Positions 17,137 to 25,568 of a stretch of 64,000 bases of DNA are shown here, piece by piece. Numbering within the stretch: the first letter of the stretch is position 1; each line of letters begins with the position of its first letter. Origin of the DNA: Pseudomonadota bacterium (GTDB lineage Bacteria > Pseudomonadota > Gammaproteobacteria > Steroidobacterales > Steroidobacteraceae); NCBI GenBank assembly GCA_021847105.1, contig JAJZUT010000019.1, forward strand, positions 1 through 64,000. Reading direction: 5' to 3'. The translations under genes and the position numbers were made by a program. The notes below the pieces were generated by a model. The model made no database searches, was not told where the DNA came from, and was given only the letters and a program-made list of their open reading frames with translations.

Positions 17137-17209
17137 GGGCCTGTAGCACAGCGGTTAGTGCAGGGGACTCATAATCCCTTGGTCGTAGGTTCGAATCCTA
17201 CCGGGCCCA
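17137..17209 (+). tRNA. tRNA with CAU anticodon, probably tRNA-Ile2
   Basis: The cloverleaf is complete: acceptor 17137-17143 with 17202-17208, D stem GCAC/GTGC, anticodon loop CTCATAA with anticodon CAT at 17170-17172 (positions 34-36), T arm GTAGG-TTCGAAT-CCTAC, discriminator A17209. C4-G69 and C5-G68 in the acceptor stem, an 8-base D loop and the TTGGTCG junction resemble E. coli tRNA-Ile2, whose C34 is changed to lysidine by TilS, rather than elongator tRNA-Met. The 3' CCA is not encoded (CAC follows), so the Cca enzyme must add it. The D stem GCAC/GTGC is a compensated change from the usual GCUC/GAGC. Confidence 0.85.
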
Positions 17210-17426
17210 CACTTCCTGAATACCCGTTCAATTTCCGCAACTGCCGCTGCCGAGATCGCACGTCCCGGCGCGGAGACGGCGGTGGCGCGGATCGAACCGG
17301 GCCCTGACCATTCACCGCCACGCAACTCCTGCAGATCACCCGCCCCTACGGGTCCCTAAACGCCGAAATCTGCACGGTCCCATTGCCAGCCGGAATGCCC
17401 TTGACTGTGCCGCCGGGTGGATCTCG

Positions 17427-17792
17427 TCAGATCCATACGTCATTCTGCGCCGTCCGAGTCCCACCTTCGTGCCCTGTATTGAGCACGCCGCGCGGCTCAA
17501 TCAGGAGAAGCTTCACCTCAGCATCCGCGCAGGGCTTGTGTCTCATGCCCTTGGGCACGACAAACATTTCGCCCGCCGTCACACGCACTGAACCGTCGGG
17601 TAATTCAATTCTCAGAACCCCCTCCAGCACCATAAACACTTCGTCCGTCTCCGGATGATCGTGCCAGATGAACTCGCCCGCCAAACGTACGACCTTGAAC
17701 TGATAGTCGTTCATTTCGGCCACCACTCTGGGAGCCCAGGTTTCCGTAAACGCCTGGAATTTACCGAGCAGATTGATCGCCAGATAGTCCAT
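17427..17792 (-). CDS. Small cupin-domain protein
   Basis: The 121-residue single-domain cupin has both metal-binding motifs: FIWHDHPETDEVFMVLEG (His, His, Glu) and GEMFVVPKGMRHKP (His). Proteins of this type can be dioxygenases, isomerases or sensors; nothing fixes the substrate. ATG 17792 has GAGG upstream at 8 bp spacing. It lies 73 bp downstream of the AraC-type gene on the same strand and so may be co-transcribed with it. It marks the left edge of the aromatic-catabolism region. Confidence 0.75.
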   Translation of the reverse strand: MDYLAINLLGKFQAFTETWAPRVVAEMNDYQFKVVRLAGEFIWHDHPETDEVFMVLEGVLRIELPDGSVRVTAGEMFVVPKGMRHKPCADAEVKLLLIEPRGVLNTGHEGGTRTAQNDVWI

Positions 17793-17865
17793 GCACAATG
17801 CCTCGGTGACCAATTGAATTCAGACTGCACGCGTGCCGAAGTCGCCACCGCGCGATTGCCTCGGC

Positions 17866-18828
17866 TCACGCCACCGGAGACTGCTCTACAGACGAGTGCA
17901 GTGGCTGCAATTCACTCGCCGCCGACGACTGCTGCCTGCCGGCCACATGCTGTCGGCGGAACAGCCCCGGCGTCGAGCCCGTCTGCCGCTTGAAGAAGCG
18001 GGAAAAATACGATGGATCCTGAAAGCCCAGGCTGTAGGCAATCTGCGCTGCGGACGCGGATGTGTAAATGAGCTGCCGCTTCGCCTCGATCGTCACACGT
18101 CCTTGGATCATCGCGCCGGCACTGCCGCCGGAAAACACTCGGCACACACGATTGAGCCGCGAGTGACTACAGTTGAGTGCGCGCGCGAATTGCGCAACCG
18201 AAGGCTGGGCACTGAATTGCTTCTCGAGCATGGCTCTGAATTCAAGAAACAGACGCCGATCCCGGCCCACACTGCAGTCCGTTGACGCTGACTCAGCAAC
18301 CAGACGACGCACGTAGACCAACAGCACGCGCAACAAGCTCTCGACGCAGGCCGTGCGCGCCAAACGATCACCGGAGAATTCCTGGTGCAGTTGTGTCAGC
18401 AGTGCGACAATCGCCTCGACACGCTGTGGCTCGGCAGATAACTCCAGCACGTGCGGCGTCCGCAGCAGCGGCTCGCCAACGGCTTCCGCACCACCACTCA
18501 GCACGAGCCGATGGGCGATCGTGATGACCCAGCCCGTCGCACCCGCTTGGAACCGGAATCCGTGCACCACTCCGCCCGGAATGGTCACGATGCATGGCGA
18601 GTCGACGCGTGCGGCGAAACTGTCGAGATGCAACTCGCAGCTCCCGCCGGTCGCAACGGCGATCTGCAGCCGATCCCGATGGACGTGTGGTTCAACCCGA
18701 TACCCCAGCTGCTCAGCCCGGGTCTGCATGTCCTCGATGTGCACATCCAGCGCATCAAGATCCGCGTTCGGATCACCGTAAATCGCCGGAGTATCTATGG
18801 TCTGCGGCGTACCGCCGGTGTTCTTCAT
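17866..18828 (-). CDS. AraC-family transcriptional regulator
   Basis: The 320-residue protein has an N-terminal cupin-like sensor (RVEPHVHRDRLQIAVATGG, IPGGVVHGFRF) and a C-terminal double helix-turn-helix: SVAQFARALNCSHSRLNRVCR and AAQIAYSLGFQDPSYFSRFFKRQTG. The layout is like PobR-type regulators of aromatic catabolism. ATG 18828 is chosen at the start of the sensor; the frame runs 46 codons further. It is divergent from the lignostilbene dioxygenase gene with 143 bp between starts, so it most likely controls that unit. Inducer unknown. Confidence 0.82.
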   Translation of the reverse strand: MKNTGGTPQTIDTPAIYGDPNADLDALDVHIEDMQTRAEQLGYRVEPHVHRDRLQIAVATGGSCELHLDSFAARVDSPCIVTIPGGVVHGFRFQAGATGWVITIAHRLVLSGGAEAVGEPLLRTPHVLELSAEPQRVEAIVALLTQLHQEFSGDRLARTACVESLLRVLLVYVRRLVAESASTDCSVGRDRRLFLEFRAMLEKQFSAQPSVAQFARALNCSHSRLNRVCRVFSGGSAGAMIQGRVTIEAKRQLIYTSASAAQIAYSLGFQDPSYFSRFFKRQTGSTPGLFRRQHVAGRQQSSAASELQPLHSSVEQSPVA

Positions 18829-18971
18829 CGCCCCCCCCGCAGCCCAAAAAGTACCATCCGCCGGCGCTGATTGTCCATTTTCGCGCCGACTGGACTCGGT
18901 CAAGGTAGAACGCGATACGGCAGCCTCCACGGCGGCCATACCGAACGACCGAATCTCGGGAGGCATCGTCG

Positions 18972-20438
18972 ATGGCTCACTTCCCTCAGCATCCGGGCTT
19001 CACCGGCACCCTGCGCCCCCTGCGGCTGGAGTGCGACATCCGCGACCTGGAAGTGGACGGCGACGTTCCTCCCGACATCAATGGTCTGTTTCACCGGGTT
19101 CATCCGGATGCCCAATTCCCACCGAAATTTGCCAACGACCAGTTCTTCAACGGCGATGGGATGATCACGCTGTTCCGATTTCGGGACGGAAAGGTCGACC
19201 TGAAGCAACGCTACGCTCGGACTGACAAATTCGACGCCGAAGCGGCGGCGGGACGCTCACTGTTCGGCGCGTACCGCAATCCCCTCACTGACGACCCGAG
19301 CGTCCAGGGCATGATTCGCGGCACCGCCAATACGACACCCATCGTGCACGCCGGCAAGCTCCTCGCTCTGAAGGAGGACAGCCCACCGCTGATCATGGAC
19401 CCGCTGACGCTCGAGACCGAAGGCTATTCGGATTTCGACGGGCGCATGCAAAGTCAAACATTCTCCGCCCACCCGAAGATCGACCCCCAGACCGGAAATC
19501 TATGCAGCTTCAGCTACGCTGCCAAGGGCCTCCTCACCCGGGACACCGCCTACATGGAAATCAGCCCCCGCGGCGAGCTGCTGTTCGAGACGTTTTTTCA
19601 GGTGCCGTATTACTGCATGATGCACGACTTCGGCCTGACCGCGGATTACGCGCTCTTCCACATCGTTCCGCATGTCTCAAGCTGGGAACGCCTGAGGGCC
19701 GGAAAGCCGCATTTTGGCTTCGACCCTTCTCTGCCCGTATGGCTCGGAGTGCTGCCGCGCCGGGGCGCAGCGGAGCAAATGCGCTGGTTCAAGGCGCCCA
19801 AGACAGTCTTCGCAAGCCACGTCATGAACGCCTTCAATGACGGTACCCGCATTTACTTTGACATCCCCGAGGCAAAAGGCAACTGCTTTCCGTTCTTCCC
19901 TGACATCAATGACGCGCCGTTCGATCCTAGTGCCGCGCGTCCCTACCTCACGCGCTGGGTTGTCGACTTCGCCTCCAAGTCCGACGCGTTCGAGTCCGTG
20001 GAACCATTGACATCCTTGATCGATGAATTTCCACGCATCGATGAGCGCTACACGGGCCAGGCCTACCGCCACGGCTGGATGCTTGTGATGGATCCGCAAT
20101 TACCCTTCGAAGGCCCTGGTGCGCGGGCCTCCGGATTTCGCATGAACACGCTTGCGCACATCGACCTCGCCACCCGACGCCTAAACACGTGGCATTGTGG
20201 CCCGCAGAGTCTCATCCAGGAGCCTCAGTTCATACCGCGCAGAGCCGACGCACCGGAAGGCGACGGTTATATCATGGCCCTCGTCGACAATGTCGTCACC
20301 AACTACACCGACTTGGTGCTCCTGGACGCGCTGCACCTGGATTGCGGACCGCTCGCCCGGATAAAAGTGCCCTTTCGCCTGCGCTCAGGCCTGCACGGAA
20401 ATTGGTGCGACGCAGCGAAGCTACCCGCCGTGGCGTGA
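18972..20438 (+). CDS. lsdA-like: Lignostilbene alpha,beta-dioxygenase (carotenoid oxygenase family)
   Basis: The 488-residue non-haem Fe(II) dioxygenase would split the central C=C of lignostilbene-type stilbenes into two aromatic aldehydes such as vanillin. The four iron ligands are His167 (SAHPKID), His218 (MMHDFG), His283 (ASHVMNAF) and His475 (GLHGNWCD). Phe59, Tyr101 and Lys134 (in [10 protein letters not shown]) fall at the numbers I recall for the residues of LsdA that hold the phenolic substrate; Lys134 separates lignostilbene dioxygenases from carotenoid cleavers. Start ATG 18972 follows GGGAGG with 8 bp spacing. The next gene, 59 bp downstream, is NTF2-like, as in lsdE-lsdD pairs of sphingomonads. 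Confidence 0.88.
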   Translation: MAHFPQHPGFTGTLRPLRLECDIRDLEVDGDVPPDINGLFHRVHPDAQFPPKFANDQFFNGDGMITLFRFRDGKVDLKQRYARTDKFDAEAAAGRSLFGAYRNPLTDDPSVQGMIRGTANTTPIVHAGKLLALKEDSPPLIMDPLTLETEGYSDFDGRMQSQTFSAHPKIDPQTGNLCSFSYAAKGLLTRDTAYMEISPRGELLFETFFQVPYYCMMHDFGLTADYALFHIVPHVSSWERLRAGKPHFGFDPSLPVWLGVLPRRGAAEQMRWFKAPKTVFASHVMNAFNDGTRIYFDIPEAKGNCFPFFPDINDAPFDPSAARPYLTRWVVDFASKSDAFESVEPLTSLIDEFPRIDERYTGQAYRHGWMLVMDPQLPFEGPGARASGFRMNTLAHIDLATRRLNTWHCGPQSLIQEPQFIPRRADAPEGDGYIMALVDNVVTNYTDLVLLDALHLDCGPLARIKVPFRLRSGLHGNWCDAAKLPAVA

Positions 20439-20497
20439 CACAGTCATTTGCCGCGACCGAGACCACGCCACCGCCGCATACGTGGAGATGTAATTCG

Positions 20498-21253
20498 ATG
20501 AATGAAGATCGCATCAGCAGACTCGAAGCCCTGGTCTCCCAGCTGGACAAGCGCCTGCAAATCCGCGAGGACGAACTGGACATCCGCAAGCTGCAATTCC
20601 TCTACGGCTACTTAATCGACAAATGTCTGTATCGGGAAACAGTGGACCTGTTCACAGACGACGGACAGGTTCGCTTCTTCGGTGGCGTTTGGAAGGGCAA
20701 GGAGGGAGTGCGCCGACTCTATGTCGAGCGCTTCCAGAAGCGCTTCACGCACGGCAACAATGGACCAATCGATGGCTTCCTGCTGGATCATCCGCAATTA
20801 CAGGACATCATCGACGTTGCGCCTGACGGCGTAACGGCTTTCGGCCGTGCCCGCTCCATGATGCAGGCCGGACGACACAAGGATTACGTCGACCCCAATG
20901 ATCCCGCACAGGTTCCGCGTCAATGGTGGGAGGGCGGCATCTATGAGAACACGTACAAAAATGTCGGCGGTAAATGGCACATTCACATACTCAACTACGT
21001 GCCTCAGTGGCATGCGGACTTTGACAGCGGCTGGGCCAATACCAAGTCCCAGTACGTGCCCTTCCCCGACAAGACATACCCAGAAGACCCGAGTGGACCC
21101 GATGAGCTGCTGACCGACCGATGGCTTTGGCCGACACACAGGGTCGTGCCGTTTCATATGCCGCATCCGATTACGGGCAAAGAAATCGTGGCCGAGCGCT
21201 GGGAGGGCGATCGTGCGCGGGAAACAAAAGGCGCGAGCAAGCGCAGAGAGTGA
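20498..21253 (+). CDS. NTF2-like (SnoaL-fold) protein, candidate LsdE-type formaldehyde lyase
   Basis: The 251-residue protein has an N-terminal coiled helix (RISRLEALVSQLDKRLQIRED) and an NTF2/SnoaL-like core: DIRKLQFLYGYLIDKCLYRE, VDLFTDDGQVRFFGGVWKGKEGVRR, and WEGGIYENTYKNVGGKWHIHILNY. No cofactor motif is seen. LsdE/PcfL enzymes, cofactor-free NTF2-like lyases that remove the gamma-carbon of diarylpropane or phenylcoumaran intermediates as formaldehyde to make stilbenes, are the best functional candidates because the upstream neighbour is a lignostilbene dioxygenase. That assignment is inference from fold and context. ATG 20498 has GGAG at 20484-20487. Confidence 0.65.
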   Translation: MNEDRISRLEALVSQLDKRLQIREDELDIRKLQFLYGYLIDKCLYRETVDLFTDDGQVRFFGGVWKGKEGVRRLYVERFQKRFTHGNNGPIDGFLLDHPQLQDIIDVAPDGVTAFGRARSMMQAGRHKDYVDPNDPAQVPRQWWEGGIYENTYKNVGGKWHIHILNYVPQWHADFDSGWANTKSQYVPFPDKTYPEDPSGPDELLTDRWLWPTHRVVPFHMPHPITGKEIVAERWEGDRARETKGASKRRE

Positions 21254-21806
21254 CAACAACCGGGCGCACCCCTAGCTCAACCACTTGCCAGCACGGCCCT
21301 CCCTGGCGCCGGCGGCAACCTTATATTCGCGCTCAACCATCGAGGCGGATGGAATTGCGGGCTTGTCGACTCAAACGTTGGAGATGACCTCATGTTCGAG
21401 CCGGCAGCGCCGCTCAGCTTTGCCACACGAGTTCGAGCGGATTTGGAATATCACTTATCGCGAGATTATCTTGGCTCGCGGGATTCTCCTCCGGTACAGT
21501 CGGCAATAAGGGGCGATTCCATCGTTACTCCTCAATGGCAGGAGTCAGCTTGTGCCGTCGGGTCGCCCTGGATCAATCCCGTGCCGCTCCACCCAGACAC
21601 GTCACGGCAGGGACTCTCAGGATGCGATCGAATGCCCCATTCTTTCCCTCGATGCACCCTCTACTCCCGCGCCAGCAGACACCGCACGGGACGCACCTTC
21701 GCTTACATGCATCGTTGTACGATCAACATGAATGTCATGTTGTCATGCATATGAATAGTCTGAGCGAACCACTTCTTCCAACGAATCGCGTCTGCTGACC
21801 GCTACG
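21254..21806. other. Long intergenic region upstream of aldehyde dehydrogenase
   Basis: These 553 bp hold no gene I can support. One open frame (21392-21754) has no recognisable sequence and is rich in Arg/Ser/His. A 19-bp dyad near the right end is the only clear signal. The region may hold promoters or a decayed gene. Confidence 0.5.
21724..21742. promoter_or_regulatory. 19-bp dyad, likely operator of the aldehyde dehydrogenase gene
   Basis: CAACATGA and TCATGTTG form perfect 8-bp arms around ATG, 64 bp before the aldehyde dehydrogenase start. The size and symmetry are those of a dimeric repressor or activator site. I did not find a second copy upstream of the other catabolic operons. Confidence 0.5.
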
Positions 21807-23282
21807 GTGATGTTGATGAATGCGCATGAATCCGCTTTGATGCCTACCGCAACAGTCGCCCTGCCCGATTTGCGACTGTACATAGACGGTGAGTGGATCG
21901 GTGCCGGCCAGCGACGCACGCGGTCGGTGGTGAATCCCGCGACTGGCGAGGTGATCGGTGCCTTGCCGCTTGCCGACGCGGCCGACCTGGACCGCGCGCT
22001 TGAGGCCGCCGGGCGTACCTTCCAAGTTTGGCGCCGATCCAGCGCCGCGGAGCGCGGCGCTGTACTGAGGCGCGCGGCCCAGCTGCTGCGCGATCGAGTT
22101 GAACAGATTGCCGCAGTCGCCACGTGCGAGGAGGGCAAGACGCTTGCCGAAGCGCGCGTGGAAGTCCAGGCCGCCGCGGGCCTATTTGAGTTCTATGCGG
22201 CCGAAGCGGCCCGCCTGTATGGCAGAGTGTTAGTGCGACCCACGGGGAGTCGCTCGATAGTCATACACGAGCCCGTTGGGCCGGTTGCCGCGTTTGCGCC
22301 ATGGAATTTTCCGATTGGCAACCCGGCGCGCAAACTGGGTGCGCCGATTGCGGCTGGGTGTTCCGTGATCCTCAAGCCGGCCGAGGAAGCGCCAGCTTCA
22401 GCTGTTGCGGTGGTGCAAGCGTTGTATGACGCGGGCCTGCCACCGGGGGTAGCGCAACTGGTGTTCGGCGTACCGGATGAGGTATCCCGGCAGTTGCTCG
22501 CATCGCCGGTCGTACGCAAATTATCGTTCACCGGCTCGACGGTGGTCGGTAAGCATCTGGCAAAGTTGGCGTGCGAGACACTGAAGCGCACCACATTGGA
22601 GCTGGGCGGACATGCGCCGGTCCTCGTCTTCGACGACGCTGACATTGACCGCGCGGTGCAGGTGCTGACGACAGCCAAAATTCGCAACGCCGGTCAAGTC
22701 TGTGTTTCGCCGACGCGCTTTTATATCCAGGCAGGCGTTCACGATCGCTTTCTGGAGGCGTTCGCAGCACGCATGAGCGCAGTCCGGGTCGGCGACGGTA
22801 GCGCGCTCGGCGTCGAGATGGGCCCCATGGCCAATCCGCGTCGCCCGACGGCGTTGGATGCGCTGATCCGGGATGCGCTCGATCACGGTGCCCGCCTGGT
22901 CTGCGGCGGCAAGCGGATGGGCGAGCGCGGCTATTTTTTTGCGCCGACCGTGCTTAAGGATGTACCGGCATCAGCCCGGATTATGAACGAGGAGCCATTC
23001 GGACCGGTCGCGATTTTCTCGCGCTTCAAGACCTTTGAGGAGGCGGTTGTGCAGGCTAACCGTCTGCCGTATGCGCTGGCGGCATTCGCATTCACAGAGA
23101 ACGGTCGGCGCGCGAACTTGGTTGCGGACGCGATCGAATGCGGCATGATCGGCATCAACACCACGGCGATCGCAGGAGCGGACAGCCCGTTTCAAGGGGT
23201 CAAGCACAGCGGACACGGTGCTGAGGACGGACCGGAGGGTGTTGCAGCGTGCCTCGTCTCGAAGGCCGTGCATCAGGCCTAG
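21807..23282 (+). CDS. NAD(P)-dependent aldehyde dehydrogenase, possible vanillin dehydrogenase
   Basis: The 491-residue ALDH-superfamily enzyme has the oxyanion Asn in PWNFPIGNP, cofactor-site KPAEEAPASA, the FTGSTVVGK loop, general-base Glu in LELGGHAPV, catalytic Cys in NAGQVCVSPTR and EEPFGPVAI. It oxidises an aldehyde to the acid. Its position between the lignostilbene dioxygenase unit and the LigW-like gene makes aromatic aldehydes such as vanillin the likely substrate; family alone cannot tell it from succinate-semialdehyde dehydrogenases. Starts GTG 21807, ATG 21810 and ATG 21816 are adjacent and none has a strong ribosome binding site; ATG 21840 would also leave the domain whole. Confidence 0.85.
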   Translation: MMLMNAHESALMPTATVALPDLRLYIDGEWIGAGQRRTRSVVNPATGEVIGALPLADAADLDRALEAAGRTFQVWRRSSAAERGAVLRRAAQLLRDRVEQIAAVATCEEGKTLAEARVEVQAAAGLFEFYAAEAARLYGRVLVRPTGSRSIVIHEPVGPVAAFAPWNFPIGNPARKLGAPIAAGCSVILKPAEEAPASAVAVVQALYDAGLPPGVAQLVFGVPDEVSRQLLASPVVRKLSFTGSTVVGKHLAKLACETLKRTTLELGGHAPVLVFDDADIDRAVQVLTTAKIRNAGQVCVSPTRFYIQAGVHDRFLEAFAARMSAVRVGDGSALGVEMGPMANPRRPTALDALIRDALDHGARLVCGGKRMGERGYFFAPTVLKDVPASARIMNEEPFGPVAIFSRFKTFEEAVVQANRLPYALAAFAFTENGRRANLVADAIECGMIGINTTAIAGADSPFQGVKHSGHGAEDGPEGVAACLVSKAVHQA

Positions 23283-23375
23283 GTTCGCTCAGTAGATAGA
23301 CGGTGCGGTTGCAACACATGCCCACCGGATCCCGCTCGGCCAGACGAATGATTAGATGATTGGGGGGAATCAGCC

Positions 23376-24332
23376 ATGAATCCGTGCGAAACGTTTTGTA
23401 CCGCCGGAATCGACCGAAGATACAAACTTCAATACTGGAACGAGGTTGCGTGTAATTCATTTACGCCTATCGTGTCCGATCCGGACGATGTGCGCAGCTT
23501 TGACGGCACCATCATTCGTGGGACCTTCGGCGAGCTGCGCATGGGGGTGGCGCGCTCTGGAGCACAACGGGTGCGACATCTGCGCACGCACGTGGCACAG
23601 ACGCGTGAGGCACGGTTCTTCCTTCAGGTGCAAACCGAGGGTGAGAGCATCAATCGCCAGGACGGGCGGGAGGCAAGAATCAGCGCGGGCGGATTCACAC
23701 TGTGCGATACGACCCGGCCGTATGAGATGCAGTTCCACGGCGACAATGCGATGCTGGTCGTCGGCATACCGCACACACTGCTGCGCCGCCATATCGCATT
23801 CCCCGAGCGGGTGGTCGCGATCGCGATGTCCGGCCAGGAAGGACCCTCGGGGCTGCTCTCGCACTTTCTGTGCAACCTCTGGTCGCGCGGCTGGCAGGAC
23901 CTTGACGCCGCCGCGGCTGAGCGCATCACCCGGGTGATTCTCGAGCTGCTCAGCGCCGCCTATGCGGAAGTACTGAGCACGACCGCTCACCAGTCCTCGA
24001 TCGCGACTGCCCACCGCATGCGCATCATCAGCTGGATTGAGGAACACCTCTCGGATCCGGATCTGACGCCAGCGCACGTGGCAGTCGCCTGCCGTATGAC
24101 GCCGCGCTACATGCACCGGATTTTCTCCCAGGACTCCGAGACGGTTGCCCGCTACATTCTGCGCCGGCGGCTCGAGGAGTGCGCCCGATCGCTGCGCCAA
24201 CCCAATCCCACGCAGACGATCACGGCGATTTCCTTTGCGATGGGCTTCAACAGCGCCACTCATTTCGGGCGCGCGTTCCGCTCGCACTATGGCATGTCGC
24301 CCCGGGAGTTCCAGCGCCAGCACCAGGTCTGA
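23376..24332 (+). CDS. AraC-family regulator, FeaR-like
   Basis: The 318-residue protein has an AraC-binding-like-domain type 2 N-terminus (RYKLQYWNEVACNSF; GGFTLCDTTRPYEMQF) and a C-terminal HTH pair (DLTPAHVAVACRMTPRYMHRIF; ITAISFAMGFNSATHFGRAFRSHYGMSPREF). Related regulators such as FeaR activate aromatic aldehyde or amine oxidation genes. It stands between the aldehyde dehydrogenase (93 bp before) and the LigW-like gene (100 bp after), all on the plus strand. The ATG is preceded by GGGGGGA at 23362-23368. Confidence 0.85.
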   Translation: MNPCETFCTAGIDRRYKLQYWNEVACNSFTPIVSDPDDVRSFDGTIIRGTFGELRMGVARSGAQRVRHLRTHVAQTREARFFLQVQTEGESINRQDGREARISAGGFTLCDTTRPYEMQFHGDNAMLVVGIPHTLLRRHIAFPERVVAIAMSGQEGPSGLLSHFLCNLWSRGWQDLDAAAAERITRVILELLSAAYAEVLSTTAHQSSIATAHRMRIISWIEEHLSDPDLTPAHVAVACRMTPRYMHRIFSQDSETVARYILRRRLEECARSLRQPNPTQTITAISFAMGFNSATHFGRAFRSHYGMSPREFQRQHQV

Positions 24333-24432
24333 GGGAGCACATCGTTGTTTGCATCACCCCTTCTACGAATGAGCGACGTCAAGAGCCGTCAGGCGGTGGA
24401 CGGATGAGTCGATCGACAGCGGAGTACAGTTC

Positions 24433-25524
24433 ATGAGCATTGACCGGGAGACGGAAACGGGCAGCAACGCGATGGCGGCGGCCCGCGGTTATCGGCGCAT
24501 TGCCACCGAGGAGGCATTCGCTACTGCCGAGATGTTCGAGCTGTATCGTAAGTTGCTGGCGCAGGGCGAGCCGCTCGATCGGGGCTTTCATAGCCTCTGG
24601 GGCTTCTACCTCGGCAGCCCCAGCGACCGAGCGCGCCGCATCATCGAGCGCCTTCAGCACCTGGATGAGCAGCGCATCAGCGACATGGACGCCAGCGGCA
24701 TCGACGTGCAGGTTCTGTCCCTGACTTCCCCTGGGGTGCAGATATTTGATCCGGCGACGGCGGTGTCGATCGCCCGCTCGAGCAACGATCAGCTGGCTGC
24801 AGCGATCCGCAAGCATCCGGAGCGCTTCGCGGGGCTCGCCGCAGTGGCCCCACAGCGTCCGGCTGAGGCCGCCAAGGAGCTCGAACGCGGCGTACGGCAG
24901 CTCGGCCTGCGCGGCATGATCCTCAATTCCCATACCCATGGGGAATACTTTGACGACCCGAAGTTCTGGGACATATTTGCCGCAGCCGAGGCACTGGACG
25001 TGCCGGTTTATCTGCATCCGAACAGTCCGTCAAATGAGCTGATTGGTCCACTGTTGCAGCGCGGGCTCGACGGTGCCATTTACGGCTTTGGTGTCGAGAC
25101 CGGGATGCACCTGCTGGCCCTGATTACCAGTGGCGTGTTCGACCGCTTTCCGAAGCTCAAAGTGGTTGTCGGCCATCTCGGTGAAGCGTTACCGTTTTGG
25201 CTGTTCCGCATCGACTACATGCATCGCGCCACGGTCGCATCCGGCCGTTATGCGTTCCTAAAGCCTCTCCAGAGGTGCCCGAGCGAGTATCTGCGCGCAA
25301 ACGTGTTTGTGACGAGCAGCGGCATGGCCTGGGCACCCGCCATCCGCTTCTGCCAGGAAGTGCTTGGTATCGACCGTGTCCTCTATGCCATGGACTACCC
25401 GTATCAATTCGTCACCGAGGAGGTCGTTGAGATGGAGCATGGGCCGGACAGCATCGAGAAGCGACGCATGTTCTATCAGACAAACGCCGAGCGCGTGTTC
25501 GGCATTGCACCGCCCGCGAATTAA
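24433..25524 (+). CDS. ligW-like: 5-carboxyvanillate decarboxylase-like amidohydrolase (LigW family)
   Basis: The 363-residue protein belongs to the metal-dependent decarboxylase branch of the amidohydrolase superfamily. Its IATEEAFAT, SLWGFY, VETGMHLL, VGHLGEALPFWL, RIDYMH and YAMDYPYQ blocks match LigW as I recall it. The likely metal and catalytic residues Glu26, His195, His248 and Asp321 each lie exactly 7 positions after the LigW residues Glu19, His188, His241 and Asp314. LigW turns 5-carboxyvanillate into vanillate in biphenyl (DDVA) catabolism; gamma-resorcylate decarboxylase is the close alternative. ATG 24433 has GGAG at 24421-24424. Confidence 0.82.
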   Translation: MSIDRETETGSNAMAAARGYRRIATEEAFATAEMFELYRKLLAQGEPLDRGFHSLWGFYLGSPSDRARRIIERLQHLDEQRISDMDASGIDVQVLSLTSPGVQIFDPATAVSIARSSNDQLAAAIRKHPERFAGLAAVAPQRPAEAAKELERGVRQLGLRGMILNSHTHGEYFDDPKFWDIFAAAEALDVPVYLHPNSPSNELIGPLLQRGLDGAIYGFGVETGMHLLALITSGVFDRFPKLKVVVGHLGEALPFWLFRIDYMHRATVASGRYAFLKPLQRCPSEYLRANVFVTSSGMAWAPAIRFCQEVLGIDRVLYAMDYPYQFVTEEVVEMEHGPDSIEKRRMFYQTNAERVFGIAPPAN

Positions 25525-25568
25525 CAGACGGCGCGCGGTGCGTTCGGACCGCCTCAGCATGCGACTGA

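Noticed and set aside
17137..17209. Elongator tRNA-Met
   Set aside because: The acceptor C4-G69/C5-G68 pairs, the 8-base D loop and the TTGGTCG segment fit tRNA-Ile2 better, although the CAU anticodon alone cannot decide.
21392..21754. 120-residue open frame in the gap before the aldehyde dehydrogenase
   Set aside because: No recognisable domain, no good ribosome binding site, and it covers the dyad operator; considered non-coding.
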